From contig NZ_LUAV01000038.1 of NCBI RefSeq assembly GCF_002078505.1, positions 310,001 to 374,000 on the forward strand: DNA of 64,000 nt. The letters are read 5' to 3'. Positions 16,690-24,696 of the stretch are shown here, in pieces (within the stretch, counting starts at the first letter, position 1; each line of letters starts with the position of its first letter). The position numbers and the translations under genes were made by a program. Under the pieces are notes generated by a model. The model worked only from the letters and a program-made list of their open reading frames with translations. It was not told the DNA's origin and searched no databases. The DNA comes from Ensifer aridi. GTDB lineage: Bacteria > Pseudomonadota > Alphaproteobacteria > Rhizobiales > Rhizobiaceae.

Positions 16690-17015
16690 TTGTCGCCGGA
16701 AATAGGCGTCAGTGGCGCCAAATCGCGCAGTCGGTGGCTATTTTCTCGCGATGTCGAGCGCATTACCGCTGAACGGTTTTACTTCGGTGAGCACGAAGGT
16801 CTTCTGCATCTCCTTGATCCACTCCAAATCACAACGTGATCGCAAACCGCCGGCTCTTCTTACACGCCTGCCATGATCAGCATCAGTAATTATCGGCGCA
16901 CCACATTCGCTTTGCCCGGATGGGCTCATCCAGCGGGCTCCTTTTCCTGTCATCGCACGTCTGGTTATTCCGCTGCTAGATCAGCAGCTTCCGGCTGCTC
17001 TTCATTGTTCTTACT

Positions 17016-17040
17016 GGAACTTAAATCCGCCGTGGCGGTT
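17016..17040 (+). promoter_or_regulatory. Putative EcfG/RpoE2 promoter
   Basis: GGAAC (17016-17020), 16 nt, GGTT (17037-17040). One mismatch to the consensus -10. The predicted start site near 17047 leaves a 27-nt leader with AAGGAG before the ATG at 17074. Confidence 0.65.
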
Positions 17041-17073
17041 TCTTGAAGAGCATGAATATGAAGGAGAACTTTA

Positions 17074-17343
17074 ATGGCTGATAGAGGACCAACAGTCGTC
17101 AATACTGGCGGAAGCGGGGGTGGCTGGGCCATCGCGATAATCCTGGTGCTGGTAATCGTTGGAGCGTTGTTCCTGTTTGGTGGCGATCTCCTGGATGGCG
17201 CCGGCGGTCGCGGTGGAGGTACCGACGTCGACGTGAACGTGCCGAACGTCGAAGCGCCGCAGGCACCTTCAGGCGGACAGGGGACACAGCAGGCGCCTTC
17301 GGGCGGCGCACAACCAGCCCCTTCGGGTGGCGCACAACAATAG
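17074..17343 (+). CDS. Small single-pass membrane protein with QAPSGG repeats
   Basis: 89 residues. A Gly-rich N-terminus leads into one membrane segment (AIAIILVLVIVGALFLFGG, residues 19-37). The C-terminal half is Gly/Pro/Gln-rich and ends in three QAPSGG/PAPSGG-type repeats. No enzymatic feature is visible. AAGGAG lies at 17060-17065. A near-consensus EcfG promoter precedes it, so an envelope stress role is plausible. Confidence 0.75.
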   Translation: MADRGPTVVNTGGSGGGWAIAIILVLVIVGALFLFGGDLLDGAGGRGGGTDVDVNVPNVEAPQAPSGGQGTQQAPSGGAQPAPSGGAQQ

Positions 17344-17471
17344 TGTTGAACGACCTCGGTCGAGAGCGGCGGCTCCTCGGCCGGGGCGCGGCCTTGTGCC
17401 GGCGGTGGCCTCATTTAAGCCGTTTGCTTCGGTTCGTGTTCAGGAACGATTCGAAACGACACGCGTCTCCG

Positions 17472-17701
17472 ATGCGCTTTGGCTTTCGCCGGCTGTGCAG
17501 GAAGCGCACTGGCCGATCCCTGGAAATACGAAAGCGGCCACGGGCGCTGGCGCGGCTATGACTATGAGCCGCGTTACCGCGTTCAAGGAAGAATATCGTA
17601 GAGGCCGCTGCAAGATCGAGCGCAAATGGGATGACGACGAGTATAAGGAGGAGATCAAGTGCAAGCGCGGCCGCCCCGTCTATGGCTACTACCGTTACTG
17701 A
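17472..17701 (+). pseudogene. Frameshifted small secreted basic protein
   Basis: Three frames together spell a protein type common in rhizobia. A start ATG at 17472 is out of frame with a signal-like LAFAGCAGSALADPWKYES (about 17479-17535), which continues to RWRGYDYEPRYR. The characteristic C-terminus, EEYRRGRCKIERKW and YKEEIKCKRG, is in another frame from about 17582 to the stop at 17701. Two single-base shifts would restore an intact secreted protein of about 76 residues. Either the gene is broken or the sequence has errors here. Confidence 0.5.
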
Positions 17702-17756
17702 ACCTCCGGATGAGCCGTTAGGCGTGCCTCCAGCATAAGCCTCCGCTCTCCTGCCG

Positions 17757-17963
17757 TCAGGCCGCCTTTGCCATCTTTTGCAGAAGCCTCTTCTCGCGTA
17801 CGCCGGTCTGGTAGAGGAAGATCAGTCTCTTAGCCAGGTTTTCCGCCTCCTCCGAATCGCTCGAAAGATGTTTGTCGGCGAGCATCTGCTTGAGAACCTC
17901 GTCAAGCATGGCGACCCCATCAGGCAAAATGGCGTCGGATGAAAAATCGTCGGATGGACACAT
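17757..17963 (-). CDS. Small hypothetical protein
   Basis: 68 residues, acidic N-terminus and helical C-terminus (EEAENLAKRLIFLYQTGV, REKRLLQKMAKA). The layout resembles small rhizobial proteins of unknown role. The ATG at 17963 lies 7 nt after GGAGG; a start 6 codons upstream has no site. It is in the run of small genes that includes the stress-promoter genes, but I see no EcfG motif before it. Confidence 0.6.
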   Translation of the reverse strand: MCPSDDFSSDAILPDGVAMLDEVLKQMLADKHLSSDSEEAENLAKRLIFLYQTGVREKRLLQKMAKAA

Positions 17964-18181
17964 GTCGCGACCTCCTCGCATTTGGGCGAAAGCGCGTTAC
18001 ATCTTCCAGTCGGAGACGCCCGTTTCTTCTGCCACCGACAGCGGGCAGCCTAGACCTTGAATGTGTCATTTATGATGTCGATGCCGTGTCACGGGAAGCC
18101 CCAGAGCGACCGTGCCCAGAAGGGACGATCATTGGGGCGTCGCCCCGGGGCCCCCGCGCGGATCCGTGGCGGCAGCGGCGG

Positions 18182-18568
18182 CTAGCCGCCACGGACCCGC
18201 GATCTCTTGCTTCGGCAGCGCTCGGCCAACGAGTTCCTGTCCAGTTGCCGCGCTCCGCTTGTAAACTTCAGCCTCCAACCGTTGCCGCTGACCTGCCAAT
18301 CGCCGGCGGAGGAGATTTGCCCGATCGAACCGGAACGATCCATGTCGCGTGCTCTGGTTTTCGCGAACAGTTCCGGTGGATCGGCAATCAGCACCGATAG
18401 GAACACGATCGGCACGAGGATGTATGCCGGGACACCCGTCGACACGCCGGCAAAAGCAGCAATCGAAACGGCAAGCACAATGTAGATCAGATTTGAGAGC
18501 GGGTGGGATATCGTCCTGAAACAGGCTTCGGAAAGAGTATTCTTTCGTCCGTTGTCTGACACTGCCAT
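18182..18568 (-). CDS. Small putative membrane protein
   Basis: 128 residues with two closely spaced hydrophobic segments (NLIYIVLAVSIAAFAGV and AYILVPIVFLSVLIA, about residues 26-60) followed by a polar tail. No family recognised. GGGA lies 8 nt before the ATG. Coding confidence is moderate because the polar tail is not distinctive; the paired membrane segments support it. Confidence 0.45.
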   Translation of the reverse strand: MAVSDNGRKNTLSEACFRTISHPLSNLIYIVLAVSIAAFAGVSTGVPAYILVPIVFLSVLIADPPELFAKTRARDMDRSGSIGQISSAGDWQVSGNGWRLKFTSGARQLDRNSLAERCRSKRSRVRGG

Positions 18569-18574
18569 AGGCAA

Positions 18575-18921
18575 GATCCCGTTCGACTGTTTTGGCTGGT
18601 CGCTCGTCGGCGTGATTGCTTTGATATGTGTCGAGAGAAGCGTTCCGCAACCGGCCTAGGACCTTTGCCGTACCGCATCGGACCAAGGTCTTATGGATCG
18701 ATCCTCGTGATCGGTTCTCGAAGAGGTCAGCTCGGGATTCGGGCGGAAAACAATGCGCTCGGCAAAATGCGAGTGCCCGCGCAGGGAACGACGCGGGCAC
18801 TGCAACAGGTTTGAAACCTGAATGTCGCTGGGGGACAGAAGCGACCTCAGTTAATTCATGAGATGCTAATTTGTTCCGTTCGCATCCGGCGATGCCGCCG
18901 CCCGACACGCGCCTTCTGCGA
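18575..18921. other. Gene-free region, 347 bp, with a hairpin after the EF-G-like gene
   Basis: A perfect 10-bp stem AGTGCCCGCG/CGCGGGCACT (18772-18801, 10-nt loop) lies about 120 nt beyond the stop of the minus-strand EF-G-like gene. On that strand a GCATTTTGCC follows it, so it may terminate the gene. The rest shows no gene. Confidence 0.5.
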
Positions 18922-20883
18922 TCACTGACCGTTCTGATGCGTTCCATGCGCGGAGACGATCGCCTGCGCCTCCTTGCCGTAAAGCTCCTCGAAATGATCG
19001 AAGCTCTTGGAAAAATAGCCGATGCCCTGGGTCGCCGATCTGAGCGATCGCGCCAGCTCGTCGAGTGCGGCTCCGGGGATGAGGGCGCGGAAGATGTCCC
19101 AGCCCTTTGCCGCCTCGTCGCGGTCGAAGCCGAGGACCTGGCCCTTCAGCGAGGCGACGATCGGCACGAGGTTTCCGGAATAGTTCGAAGGGAGATGGAT
19201 CTCCACCCGAAAGATCGGCTGCATCAACACCGCTGCCGCCTGCGACAGGGCTTGGCGCACGCCCATCTTCCCCGCAGTTCGGAAAGCATATTCCGAACTG
19301 TCGACGGAGTGATGCTGGCCGTCGGTCAAAAGCACGCCGACGTCGATGACCTTGAAACCGAGCGGCCCCTTGTCCATCGCCTCGCGGGCCCCCGCCTCCA
19401 CCGCCGGAATGAAGTTGCGCGGCACCGCGCCGCCCTTGACGGTTTCGGCAAAGGAAAAGCCTTCACCCCGGCCGTTGGGGTGAACGCTGAGCTTCACGTC
19501 CGCGAATTGCCCGGCGCCGCCGGTCTGCTTGCGATGGCGGTAATGGACTTCCGAGGATTTCGATATGGTCTCGCGGTAGATCGGGCTCGGCGGGCGCTCG
19601 CTCACCTCGACATGGAAGACTTCCGACAGCGTCCTTGAGAGTTCGCGCAGGTGCACCGGCCCCTGGGCACAAACGAGCTGCGCGCCCGTCCCCTCCTCCT
19701 GCATGACCTTCAGGCCGCGATCGGCTTCGGCGAGTTTCGCCAGCGTTTCGGAGAGCTTGGTCTCGTCGCGCTCGCTCGCCGGCACCAGGATGCGCTCGAG
19801 CATCGGCGTCGGCGGTGTCGTCCACTCGGGCGGAGCAAGCGGCGCATTGGCGGTAAGCAAGGCCGGCACGGGCAGGTGGTCGGATTTGACCGCGGCGAAG
19901 ATCTGTCCGGCCTCGGTCACGCCCGAGGCAATCGCCCGGCCGCTCGCGGGATCCTGCAGCGAGCCGAGGCCGGCGCCGCCGAGCGTGGCCCCCTGTTTCA
20001 CGCCGTTCTGCAGGGCGCGGCCGAGAACCGTCTTGCCGATGCTCTGGCGGAAATGGGCGTGGAAGCTGACGGCGGCAAGCGAAGCGGCGTCGGTCCCGGC
20101 TGCGGTCGCGAGGCGCTTCCTCAGTACCTCGACGCGCGGCGCCTCATGACGGAGCGCCTTCATCAGCCGCATGATGCCGTTGCTGTGGCTTGCCGAGCCG
20201 AGGAGCACCGGGATGATCCTGTTCTCGCTCAAGACCCGGGTCGAGATCGCATAGATTGCGTCGCTCGCCGGCTCGCGGTCCTCGATGAGCTCCTCCAGCA
20301 GCCAGTCGTCGAATTCCGAAAGATGCTCCAGAAGCTCCGCACGCGCCTCGTGCTCGCGTTCGACCGCGCTCTCCGGAATCTCGAACAGGGACGAGGGCTG
20401 CCCCTCGCGGTAGCGCCAGGCGCGCTCTGAAATCAGATCGCAACTGCCGATTATCTTGTCGCCGTCGCGGATCGGAATCTGCCTGAGGATAAGCGGGCGG
20501 CTGCAATAGTCCTGAAGTGCGGCGACGACATCTCGCAAGCGACCCCGCGGCTCGTCCATACGGTTGACGAAGAGGATGCAGGGCGTGCCGGATGCCTCGA
20601 TCACGCGCAGATAGGGCGCAGCGAGAACGGCCTCGTCGACCACCGGCGAGACGCAGAGCACACAGGCATCGCTCGCGAGAAGCGCGTGCTGCGCATGCAC
20701 GAAGGACTCGTTGTTGCCGGGAACATCGAGTGCGCACCAGGACTCACCGCCGAACTCGAATTCGGTGATGCCTAATCCATACGGAGAAACTGATTTTTTC
20801 GGCTCGCCTCCCAGCGAGCCCAACCTTTCCACGAGCGTGGTTTTTCCGATCTGCGAAGGACCGAGTACAGTGAAGCAGCGCAT
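18922..20883 (-). CDS. Elongation factor G-like protein with degenerate GTPase motifs
   Basis: 653 residues. The five-domain EF-G plan is recognisable: a G domain (1-~250), domain II, and the C-terminal domains IV-V (YRHRKQTGGAGQFADVKL, FRVEIHLPSNYSGNLVPIV). The G motifs are altered: the P-loop is GPSQIGKT (8-15), the G3 motif is DVPGNN (53-58) with Asn57 where EF-G has its catalytic His, and G4 is NRMD. Switch I is not recognisable. Such paralogues occur in alphaproteobacteria beside normal FusA and have no settled role. The ATG at 20883 follows GGGAGGAACGCCG. The gene is monocistronic. Confidence 0.85.
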   Translation of the reverse strand: MRCFTVLGPSQIGKTTLVERLGSLGGEPKKSVSPYGLGITEFEFGGESWCALDVPGNNESFVHAQHALLASDACVLCVSPVVDEAVLAAPYLRVIEASGTPCILFVNRMDEPRGRLRDVVAALQDYCSRPLILRQIPIRDGDKIIGSCDLISERAWRYREGQPSSLFEIPESAVEREHEARAELLEHLSEFDDWLLEELIEDREPASDAIYAISTRVLSENRIIPVLLGSASHSNGIMRLMKALRHEAPRVEVLRKRLATAAGTDAASLAAVSFHAHFRQSIGKTVLGRALQNGVKQGATLGGAGLGSLQDPASGRAIASGVTEAGQIFAAVKSDHLPVPALLTANAPLAPPEWTTPPTPMLERILVPASERDETKLSETLAKLAEADRGLKVMQEEGTGAQLVCAQGPVHLRELSRTLSEVFHVEVSERPPSPIYRETISKSSEVHYRHRKQTGGAGQFADVKLSVHPNGRGEGFSFAETVKGGAVPRNFIPAVEAGAREAMDKGPLGFKVIDVGVLLTDGQHHSVDSSEYAFRTAGKMGVRQALSQAAAVLMQPIFRVEIHLPSNYSGNLVPIVASLKGQVLGFDRDEAAKGWDIFRALIPGAALDELARSLRSATQGIGYFSKSFDHFEELYGKEAQAIVSAHGTHQNGQ

Positions 20884-21103
20884 CGGCGTTCCTCCCTCTG
20901 CCAAGACGACCATGACAGGATGCCCCTCGAAGAGGCAAAGCGCCAGAGATTGCTGCATTTTTGTTGCAGCGACGACGACTTTGCGCGCTTATTTGCCCTC
21001 TCATCCGAATTGCCGGCCACCTTCTTGGGTGTTGAATCTCCCGCATGATGGCCGGCGCTGCGGGCCGTCATCCCGCGTCTCCACTCCGTAAGGGCAAAGG
21101 AAC

Positions 21104-21811
21104 CTAACCCGCCGCGCTTGGCGCGAACTCGGCGATGAGTTCGTGGCGATCGCCCGGATAGGTGAGCCTGACGCTCGTCACCGGCGCGCCGCCGCTCCAG
21201 GTTCGCCGCTCGATGACGAGGCAGGGCGCACCGGTCGCGATCCCGAGCGCTTGCGCCGCTTGGCGGCTTGCCGCCACCGCCTTGATGCGATGCTCCGCCG
21301 TGCTCCAGGGCACCTTGCCGAGCAGCCAAGACCCGGGAGCGACGGTATCGAAGCTCTCCATTTCGGCCTCCGGCACGGCGATAAGATTGATCAGGCGCTC
21401 TTCGAGGCAGAAGACGCGGCCGCCGGCGAAATGGCGGCAGGTGATATCGAGCAGCCGGGAAGCTGCCGGCAGGTCGATGCGCCCGGCATCGGCGGCATTC
21501 ATCTTGCGCAGCTTTCTCTCGTCGAGGCGGTAGGCGTAATCTAGCCCGAGTGCCTGAACCTCGCGCTTGACGTCGTGGATCTCCATCACCGCCGACTGGA
21601 CCTGAGGAAAGCTGACATAGCTTCCGGACTTGCGCCGCCGCTCGATCAAGCCGCGCTTGACGAGCTCGGAAAGCGCCTTGTTCACGGTCATCCGCGAGCA
21701 GCCGTATTGATCCGTGAGTTCATGCTCGAAGGGTATGCGGTATCCCGGCGGCCACTCGCCGGACAGGATACGCCCCTCGACCTCGCTTAGAATTCGCTGA
21801 TGCAGCGACAT
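21104..21811 (-). CDS. hutC: HutC-type GntR regulator (histidine utilisation repressor)
   Basis: 235 residues. The N-terminal winged helix (YGCSRMTVNKALSELVKRG, about 35-53) and the C-terminal UTRA ligand domain match HutC; SYVSFPQVQSAVMEIHDV and RHFAGGRVFCLEERLIN are typical of HutC, which senses urocanate. No hut catabolic genes (hutU, hutH, hutI, hutF) lie beside it in this window, which is unusual. It could instead regulate at a distance, or be a UTRA paralogue. Confidence 0.8.
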   Translation of the reverse strand: MSLHQRILSEVEGRILSGEWPPGYRIPFEHELTDQYGCSRMTVNKALSELVKRGLIERRRKSGSYVSFPQVQSAVMEIHDVKREVQALGLDYAYRLDERKLRKMNAADAGRIDLPAASRLLDITCRHFAGGRVFCLEERLINLIAVPEAEMESFDTVAPGSWLLGKVPWSTAEHRIKAVAASRQAAQALGIATGAPCLVIERRTWSGGAPVTSVRLTYPGDRHELIAEFAPSAAG

Positions 21812-21913
21812 CGGCGGTTCCTGAGGCGGCTCCTGGCGGTTTTGCTCGTCGGAAGGATGCTTGTTGGAAATGGCGTGATCCTCATTCCTGCAGGTTTCCT
21901 TAAATCCTAGCCG

Positions 21914-21967
21914 ATTTAAGGATAAAACATGCAGCAGTTCAAAGTGCTACAGCGACCTTTGCACGCC
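21914..21967. repeat. Dispersed intergenic mosaic repeat, copy A
   Basis: Contains TTTAAGGATAAAACATGCAG then TTCAAAGTGCTACAGCGACC. The same blocks occur at 24613-24690 and, inverted, at 61751-61788. It lies in the hutC upstream region. Sinorhizobium genomes carry many such intergenic mosaic elements. Confidence 0.75.
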
Positions 21968-22060
21968 TCATTGAATTCGATTGAACACAACGCGCTTTAG
22001 GAGATCGGGGTGGCCCTCCCCACACGATACCACTCATAGGGAGGGGCCTTTGGCCGCGCC

Positions 22061-22540
22061 TTACTCTTTAACGGTTGCGGTGACCGCCTCGATGACCTGC
22101 GATGCCATGGCGAATTGGCGCTCCCGACTCGAAATTCGATGCCGCTTTGCGATCCAGCCGAAGTCGGTGTAGGCGGCGTAGACGGATCCGTCCTTCGCCT
22201 GATAGACGAGGACCCGGACGGGCCAGTCGAGTCCGGCGAGAGGATTGGCGGTGATAAAAGTCGTGCCGAGTGCCGGATTGCCGAACATCACCAGGCGCGA
22301 CGGACGCACCTCGTTGCCAGCGGCGTTGCCGAGCTTGGCCTGGTCGATGACGCCGAAGAGGGTGATCCCCTTATCCTCGACGCTGCGCTTGATGCGGTCC
22401 ACTGTCTCGCTCACCGAATAGCGGCTCTTGACCGTGACGATGCCGTCCCTGTCTGCCGCTTCAGCCATCGAAACTTGAGCCAGTGCCGTCATTGTGGTGA
22501 GCAAGGCTGCCGATAGTATCGCATTGCTGATCTTCATCAT
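22061..22540 (-). CDS. Exported DUF302-domain protein
   Basis: 159 residues. A signal peptide (ISNAILSAALLTTMTALAQV, cleavage near residue 29) leads into one DUF302 domain: TVDRIKRSVEDKGITLFGVI, the conserved LVMFGNP and a C-terminal polar helix. DUF302 proteins are small alpha/beta proteins of uncertain role, often near redox or metal genes. GGAG lies 7 nt before the ATG at 22540. The gene is 36 nt after the MFS gene and is probably the third gene of the cupin-MFS-DUF302 unit. Confidence 0.85.
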   Translation of the reverse strand: MMKISNAILSAALLTTMTALAQVSMAEAADRDGIVTVKSRYSVSETVDRIKRSVEDKGITLFGVIDQAKLGNAAGNEVRPSRLVMFGNPALGTTFITANPLAGLDWPVRVLVYQAKDGSVYAAYTDFGWIAKRHRISSRERQFAMASQVIEAVTATVKE

Positions 22541-22576
22541 TTCAAAGCTCCTCTCTATAGCCCCCGATGGGCTCAT

Positions 22577-23839
22577 TCAAGGATGCGGCTCGCCATCGCG
22601 ATTTGATAATGCCGTCTCTTGTCCATTTCGATAACCGGACCTCATGGCGCGCAGCGGCACGGCAAAGAACATGGCGAGCACCACCATTGCGACGAGCATC
22701 AGCACTGAAGTGCTCCATCCGAAACGATCGTAGATCTGGCCGATCACCAGGCTGCCGAAGAGCCCGCCCGTGTAATAGGAGGCGAGGTAGGCGCCGCTTG
22801 CTGTTGCCTTCTCCGTCTCGGCGATGTGGCCGACCTGGCTGGTTGCAAGCGCCTGCGCGAGAAACGTGCCGACGGCGACCATGGCGAGGCCGGCAAGCAC
22901 AACGGCGAGGCTACTGCTCAGAAGGGCGACGAGCCCGAGCGCAGCGCATAGGAGCGTCAGCACAATGCCGGCCCCGGCGCCGAGGCGACGCGCGATATAC
23001 CCGCCGAGCGGCGTCGTGAACAGCGATGGCAGGAATACCAGATAGACGAGGCCGAGCTGCATCGGCGACAGCCCGAGCTCGACCAGCCGGAAGTTGACAT
23101 AAGTGAATGTCCCTATGAAGACGAAGAGGATCAGGAAGCCGATGGCGAGCACGCTCTGCAGGCGTCGATTGCCGAGCACCGAGCGCCAGTTTCCGCTCCT
23201 GCTTCGCCTGGCCCGGTCCGACATCATGCGTTCCGTCCGCTTCAACGTGGTCCAGACGAGGGCCGCGCCCGCCAGGTTGAGCAACGCGAAAGTCTGGAAG
23301 TTGATGGACAATCCGCCGAGGTCGGCAACTGCCGCCGAGAGAATGCGACCGAAGAGGTTGCTCGCGACATTGCCGGTGACATAGGCCGCAAGCGCGCCCG
23401 TGGCCCGCTCGGCTGGGAAACGCTCCGAAAGATAGGCCATGGTGAGCGTGAAGGCGGTCGCCATGCACAGGCCCTGCGCCACGCGCAGGCCGGCAAAGGT
23501 CGCAATCTCCCGGGTCGTCGAGAGCAACACGGTCGGCACGGCAAGCAGTGCGAGACTGATCCAGATGCCGTTTCGCCGATCCAGGTTGCGCCCGAAGATA
23601 CCGACGGCAAGACCAGCGGCCGCCATGCCGAAGGTGCTGGCATTGACCGCGAGGCCCATTGTAGCGCGGCTCACCCCGAACTCTCGCTGCAGCGATGGCA
23701 GGATCGCCTGGGCGGCGAAGAGGTCGACGAGGGTCAGGAATGCGATGAGCGCAATGATGCCGAAATGCCAGCGGTCGGCTACGGGGTTTGCCAGAACGGA
23801 GATGGACGCCGGCGGCGAGGCATGGTCGAGGTTCGCCAT
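22577..23839 (-). CDS. MFS transporter (DHA1, YnfM-like)
   Basis: 420 residues and twelve membrane segments. The first helix has ALIAFLTLVDLFAAQAILPS, and GIFGRNLDRRNGIW is the loop 2-3 signature. It resembles YnfM-type exporters that take over from cupin/quinone-type stress genes only by context. The ATG at 23839 follows AGGAGGACAAGCG; an upstream frame extension has no ribosome site. It lies between a cupin gene and a DUF302 gene on the same strand. Confidence 0.88.
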   Translation of the reverse strand: MANLDHASPPASISVLANPVADRWHFGIIALIAFLTLVDLFAAQAILPSLQREFGVSRATMGLAVNASTFGMAAAGLAVGIFGRNLDRRNGIWISLALLAVPTVLLSTTREIATFAGLRVAQGLCMATAFTLTMAYLSERFPAERATGALAAYVTGNVASNLFGRILSAAVADLGGLSINFQTFALLNLAGAALVWTTLKRTERMMSDRARRSRSGNWRSVLGNRRLQSVLAIGFLILFVFIGTFTYVNFRLVELGLSPMQLGLVYLVFLPSLFTTPLGGYIARRLGAGAGIVLTLLCAALGLVALLSSSLAVVLAGLAMVAVGTFLAQALATSQVGHIAETEKATASGAYLASYYTGGLFGSLVIGQIYDRFGWSTSVLMLVAMVVLAMFFAVPLRAMRSGYRNGQETALSNRDGEPHP

Positions 23840-23921
23840 CGCTTGTCCTCCTATGAATGTGGACGTTTCCCGCCAGCGGCCGGAAACGTCCGCGATGGTT
23901 GCGGTGCTGTCGCCTTGCGGC

Positions 23922-24413
23922 TCACATGGCGTGATCGTCTTTCGACATCGGCGGCAGGATATCGGCCGAGTAGAGCACGGCCGGCTTGGAGCCGTTGTTC
24001 TTCCACCAGTGGGCAAGCTCGCCGAACTCGGCGGTGACTTCGCCCGCCTTGTGCTCGATCGGAACCTTGCAGTTGCTGCGATATTCGGTGATCGTGCCTT
24101 CGAGGATCAGGATGTTGGCGGGACGTGCTTCATGCGAATGCCACGGCACGACGCCGCCCGGCTGGACGACGAGCTTGCGAAAACGCAGCGCGCTTCCTTT
24201 CCAGTCGCCGCCCCTGGAGGAGAGATCGATCGAGGCGAGGACGTCATCGGTGACGCCGTCCGGTGCGGTTGCGCCCGGCGCCATGGCGCCTGCCGCCACC
24301 TGATCGGCCGGGCATTCCCCGGCAAGAGCGGGCACGGTGGCCAAGGTGGAGGCAAAAAGGCCGAGCGTTGCAAGGGCGAGCGGCAGGCGGCCCGCAGTGA
24401 ACTTCTGAGGCAT
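23922..24413 (-). CDS. Exported cupin-domain protein
   Basis: 163 residues. A signal peptide (LPLALATLGLFASTLATVPA) is followed by a short linker with one Cys and a cupin barrel: VVPWHSHEARPANILILEG (two metal-ligand His and the Glu-Gly turn) and the second motif GELAHWWKNNGSKPA. It is probably periplasmic, and the substrate is unknown. AAGGAG lies before the ATG at 24413. It heads the cupin-MFS-DUF302 unit, whose upstream region has a perfect LysR-type palindrome. Confidence 0.85.
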   Translation of the reverse strand: MPQKFTAGRLPLALATLGLFASTLATVPALAGECPADQVAAGAMAPGATAPDGVTDDVLASIDLSSRGGDWKGSALRFRKLVVQPGGVVPWHSHEARPANILILEGTITEYRSNCKVPIEHKAGEVTAEFGELAHWWKNNGSKPAVLYSADILPPMSKDDHAM

Positions 24414-24514
24414 GTCGGGTTCTCCTTCGTCGGTAACGCCGGAGAAATTCCGGCGGCACAAGGAGATTGCGGGAGATTCCGCCGACAAAGAAATGCCGCC
24501 TGCTTTTGAATTCC

Positions 24515-24529
24515 ATAGCTCAGAGCTAT
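24515..24529. promoter_or_regulatory. Candidate LysR-type operator (ATAGCTC-A-GAGCTAT)
   Basis: A perfect 15-bp palindrome containing T-N11-A, about 100 bp upstream of the cupin start. The flanking GAATTCcATAGC also occurs, with one base less, in the region before the SDR gene at 25785-25795. A LysR gene lies between the two. Confidence 0.55.
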
Positions 24530-24612
24530 TGCGGGCGAGAGGACGCGCGGCCGCGGCCGTAGCCGTCGGGACCCGCCGTGCGCGCTACTGCATGTCTCCC
24601 TGAATCGACCTC

Positions 24613-24690
24613 GATTTAAGGACAAAGACATGCAGCAATTCAAAGTGCCTCAGCGACTTTGCGTGTCTGATAAGACGCGCGGCGCTGCAA
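24613..24690. repeat. Dispersed intergenic mosaic repeat, copy B
   Basis: Blocks in order: TTTAAGGACAAAGACATGCA, CAATTCAAAGTGC, CAGCGACTTTGC, then the hairpin GTGTCT-GATA-AGACGC. This is the fullest copy in the window together with the inverted copy at 61711-61788. It lies 3' of the LysR gene. Confidence 0.8.
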
Positions 24691-24696
24691 GCAGGC

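Larger units (their letters stand above)
16615..17073. other. Intergenic region, 459 bp, with two divergent stress promoters
   Basis: Holds the EcfG promoter of the DUF883-like gene (16665-16689, minus) and a similar promoter for the downstream Gly-rich protein (17016-17040, plus). Short reading frames between them have neither a ribosome site nor recognisable protein features. Confidence 0.5.

Noticed and set aside
16738-16953. 71-codon minus-strand frame
   Set aside because: No ribosome site, no family feature and composition unlike nearby genes; it lies between stress promoters.
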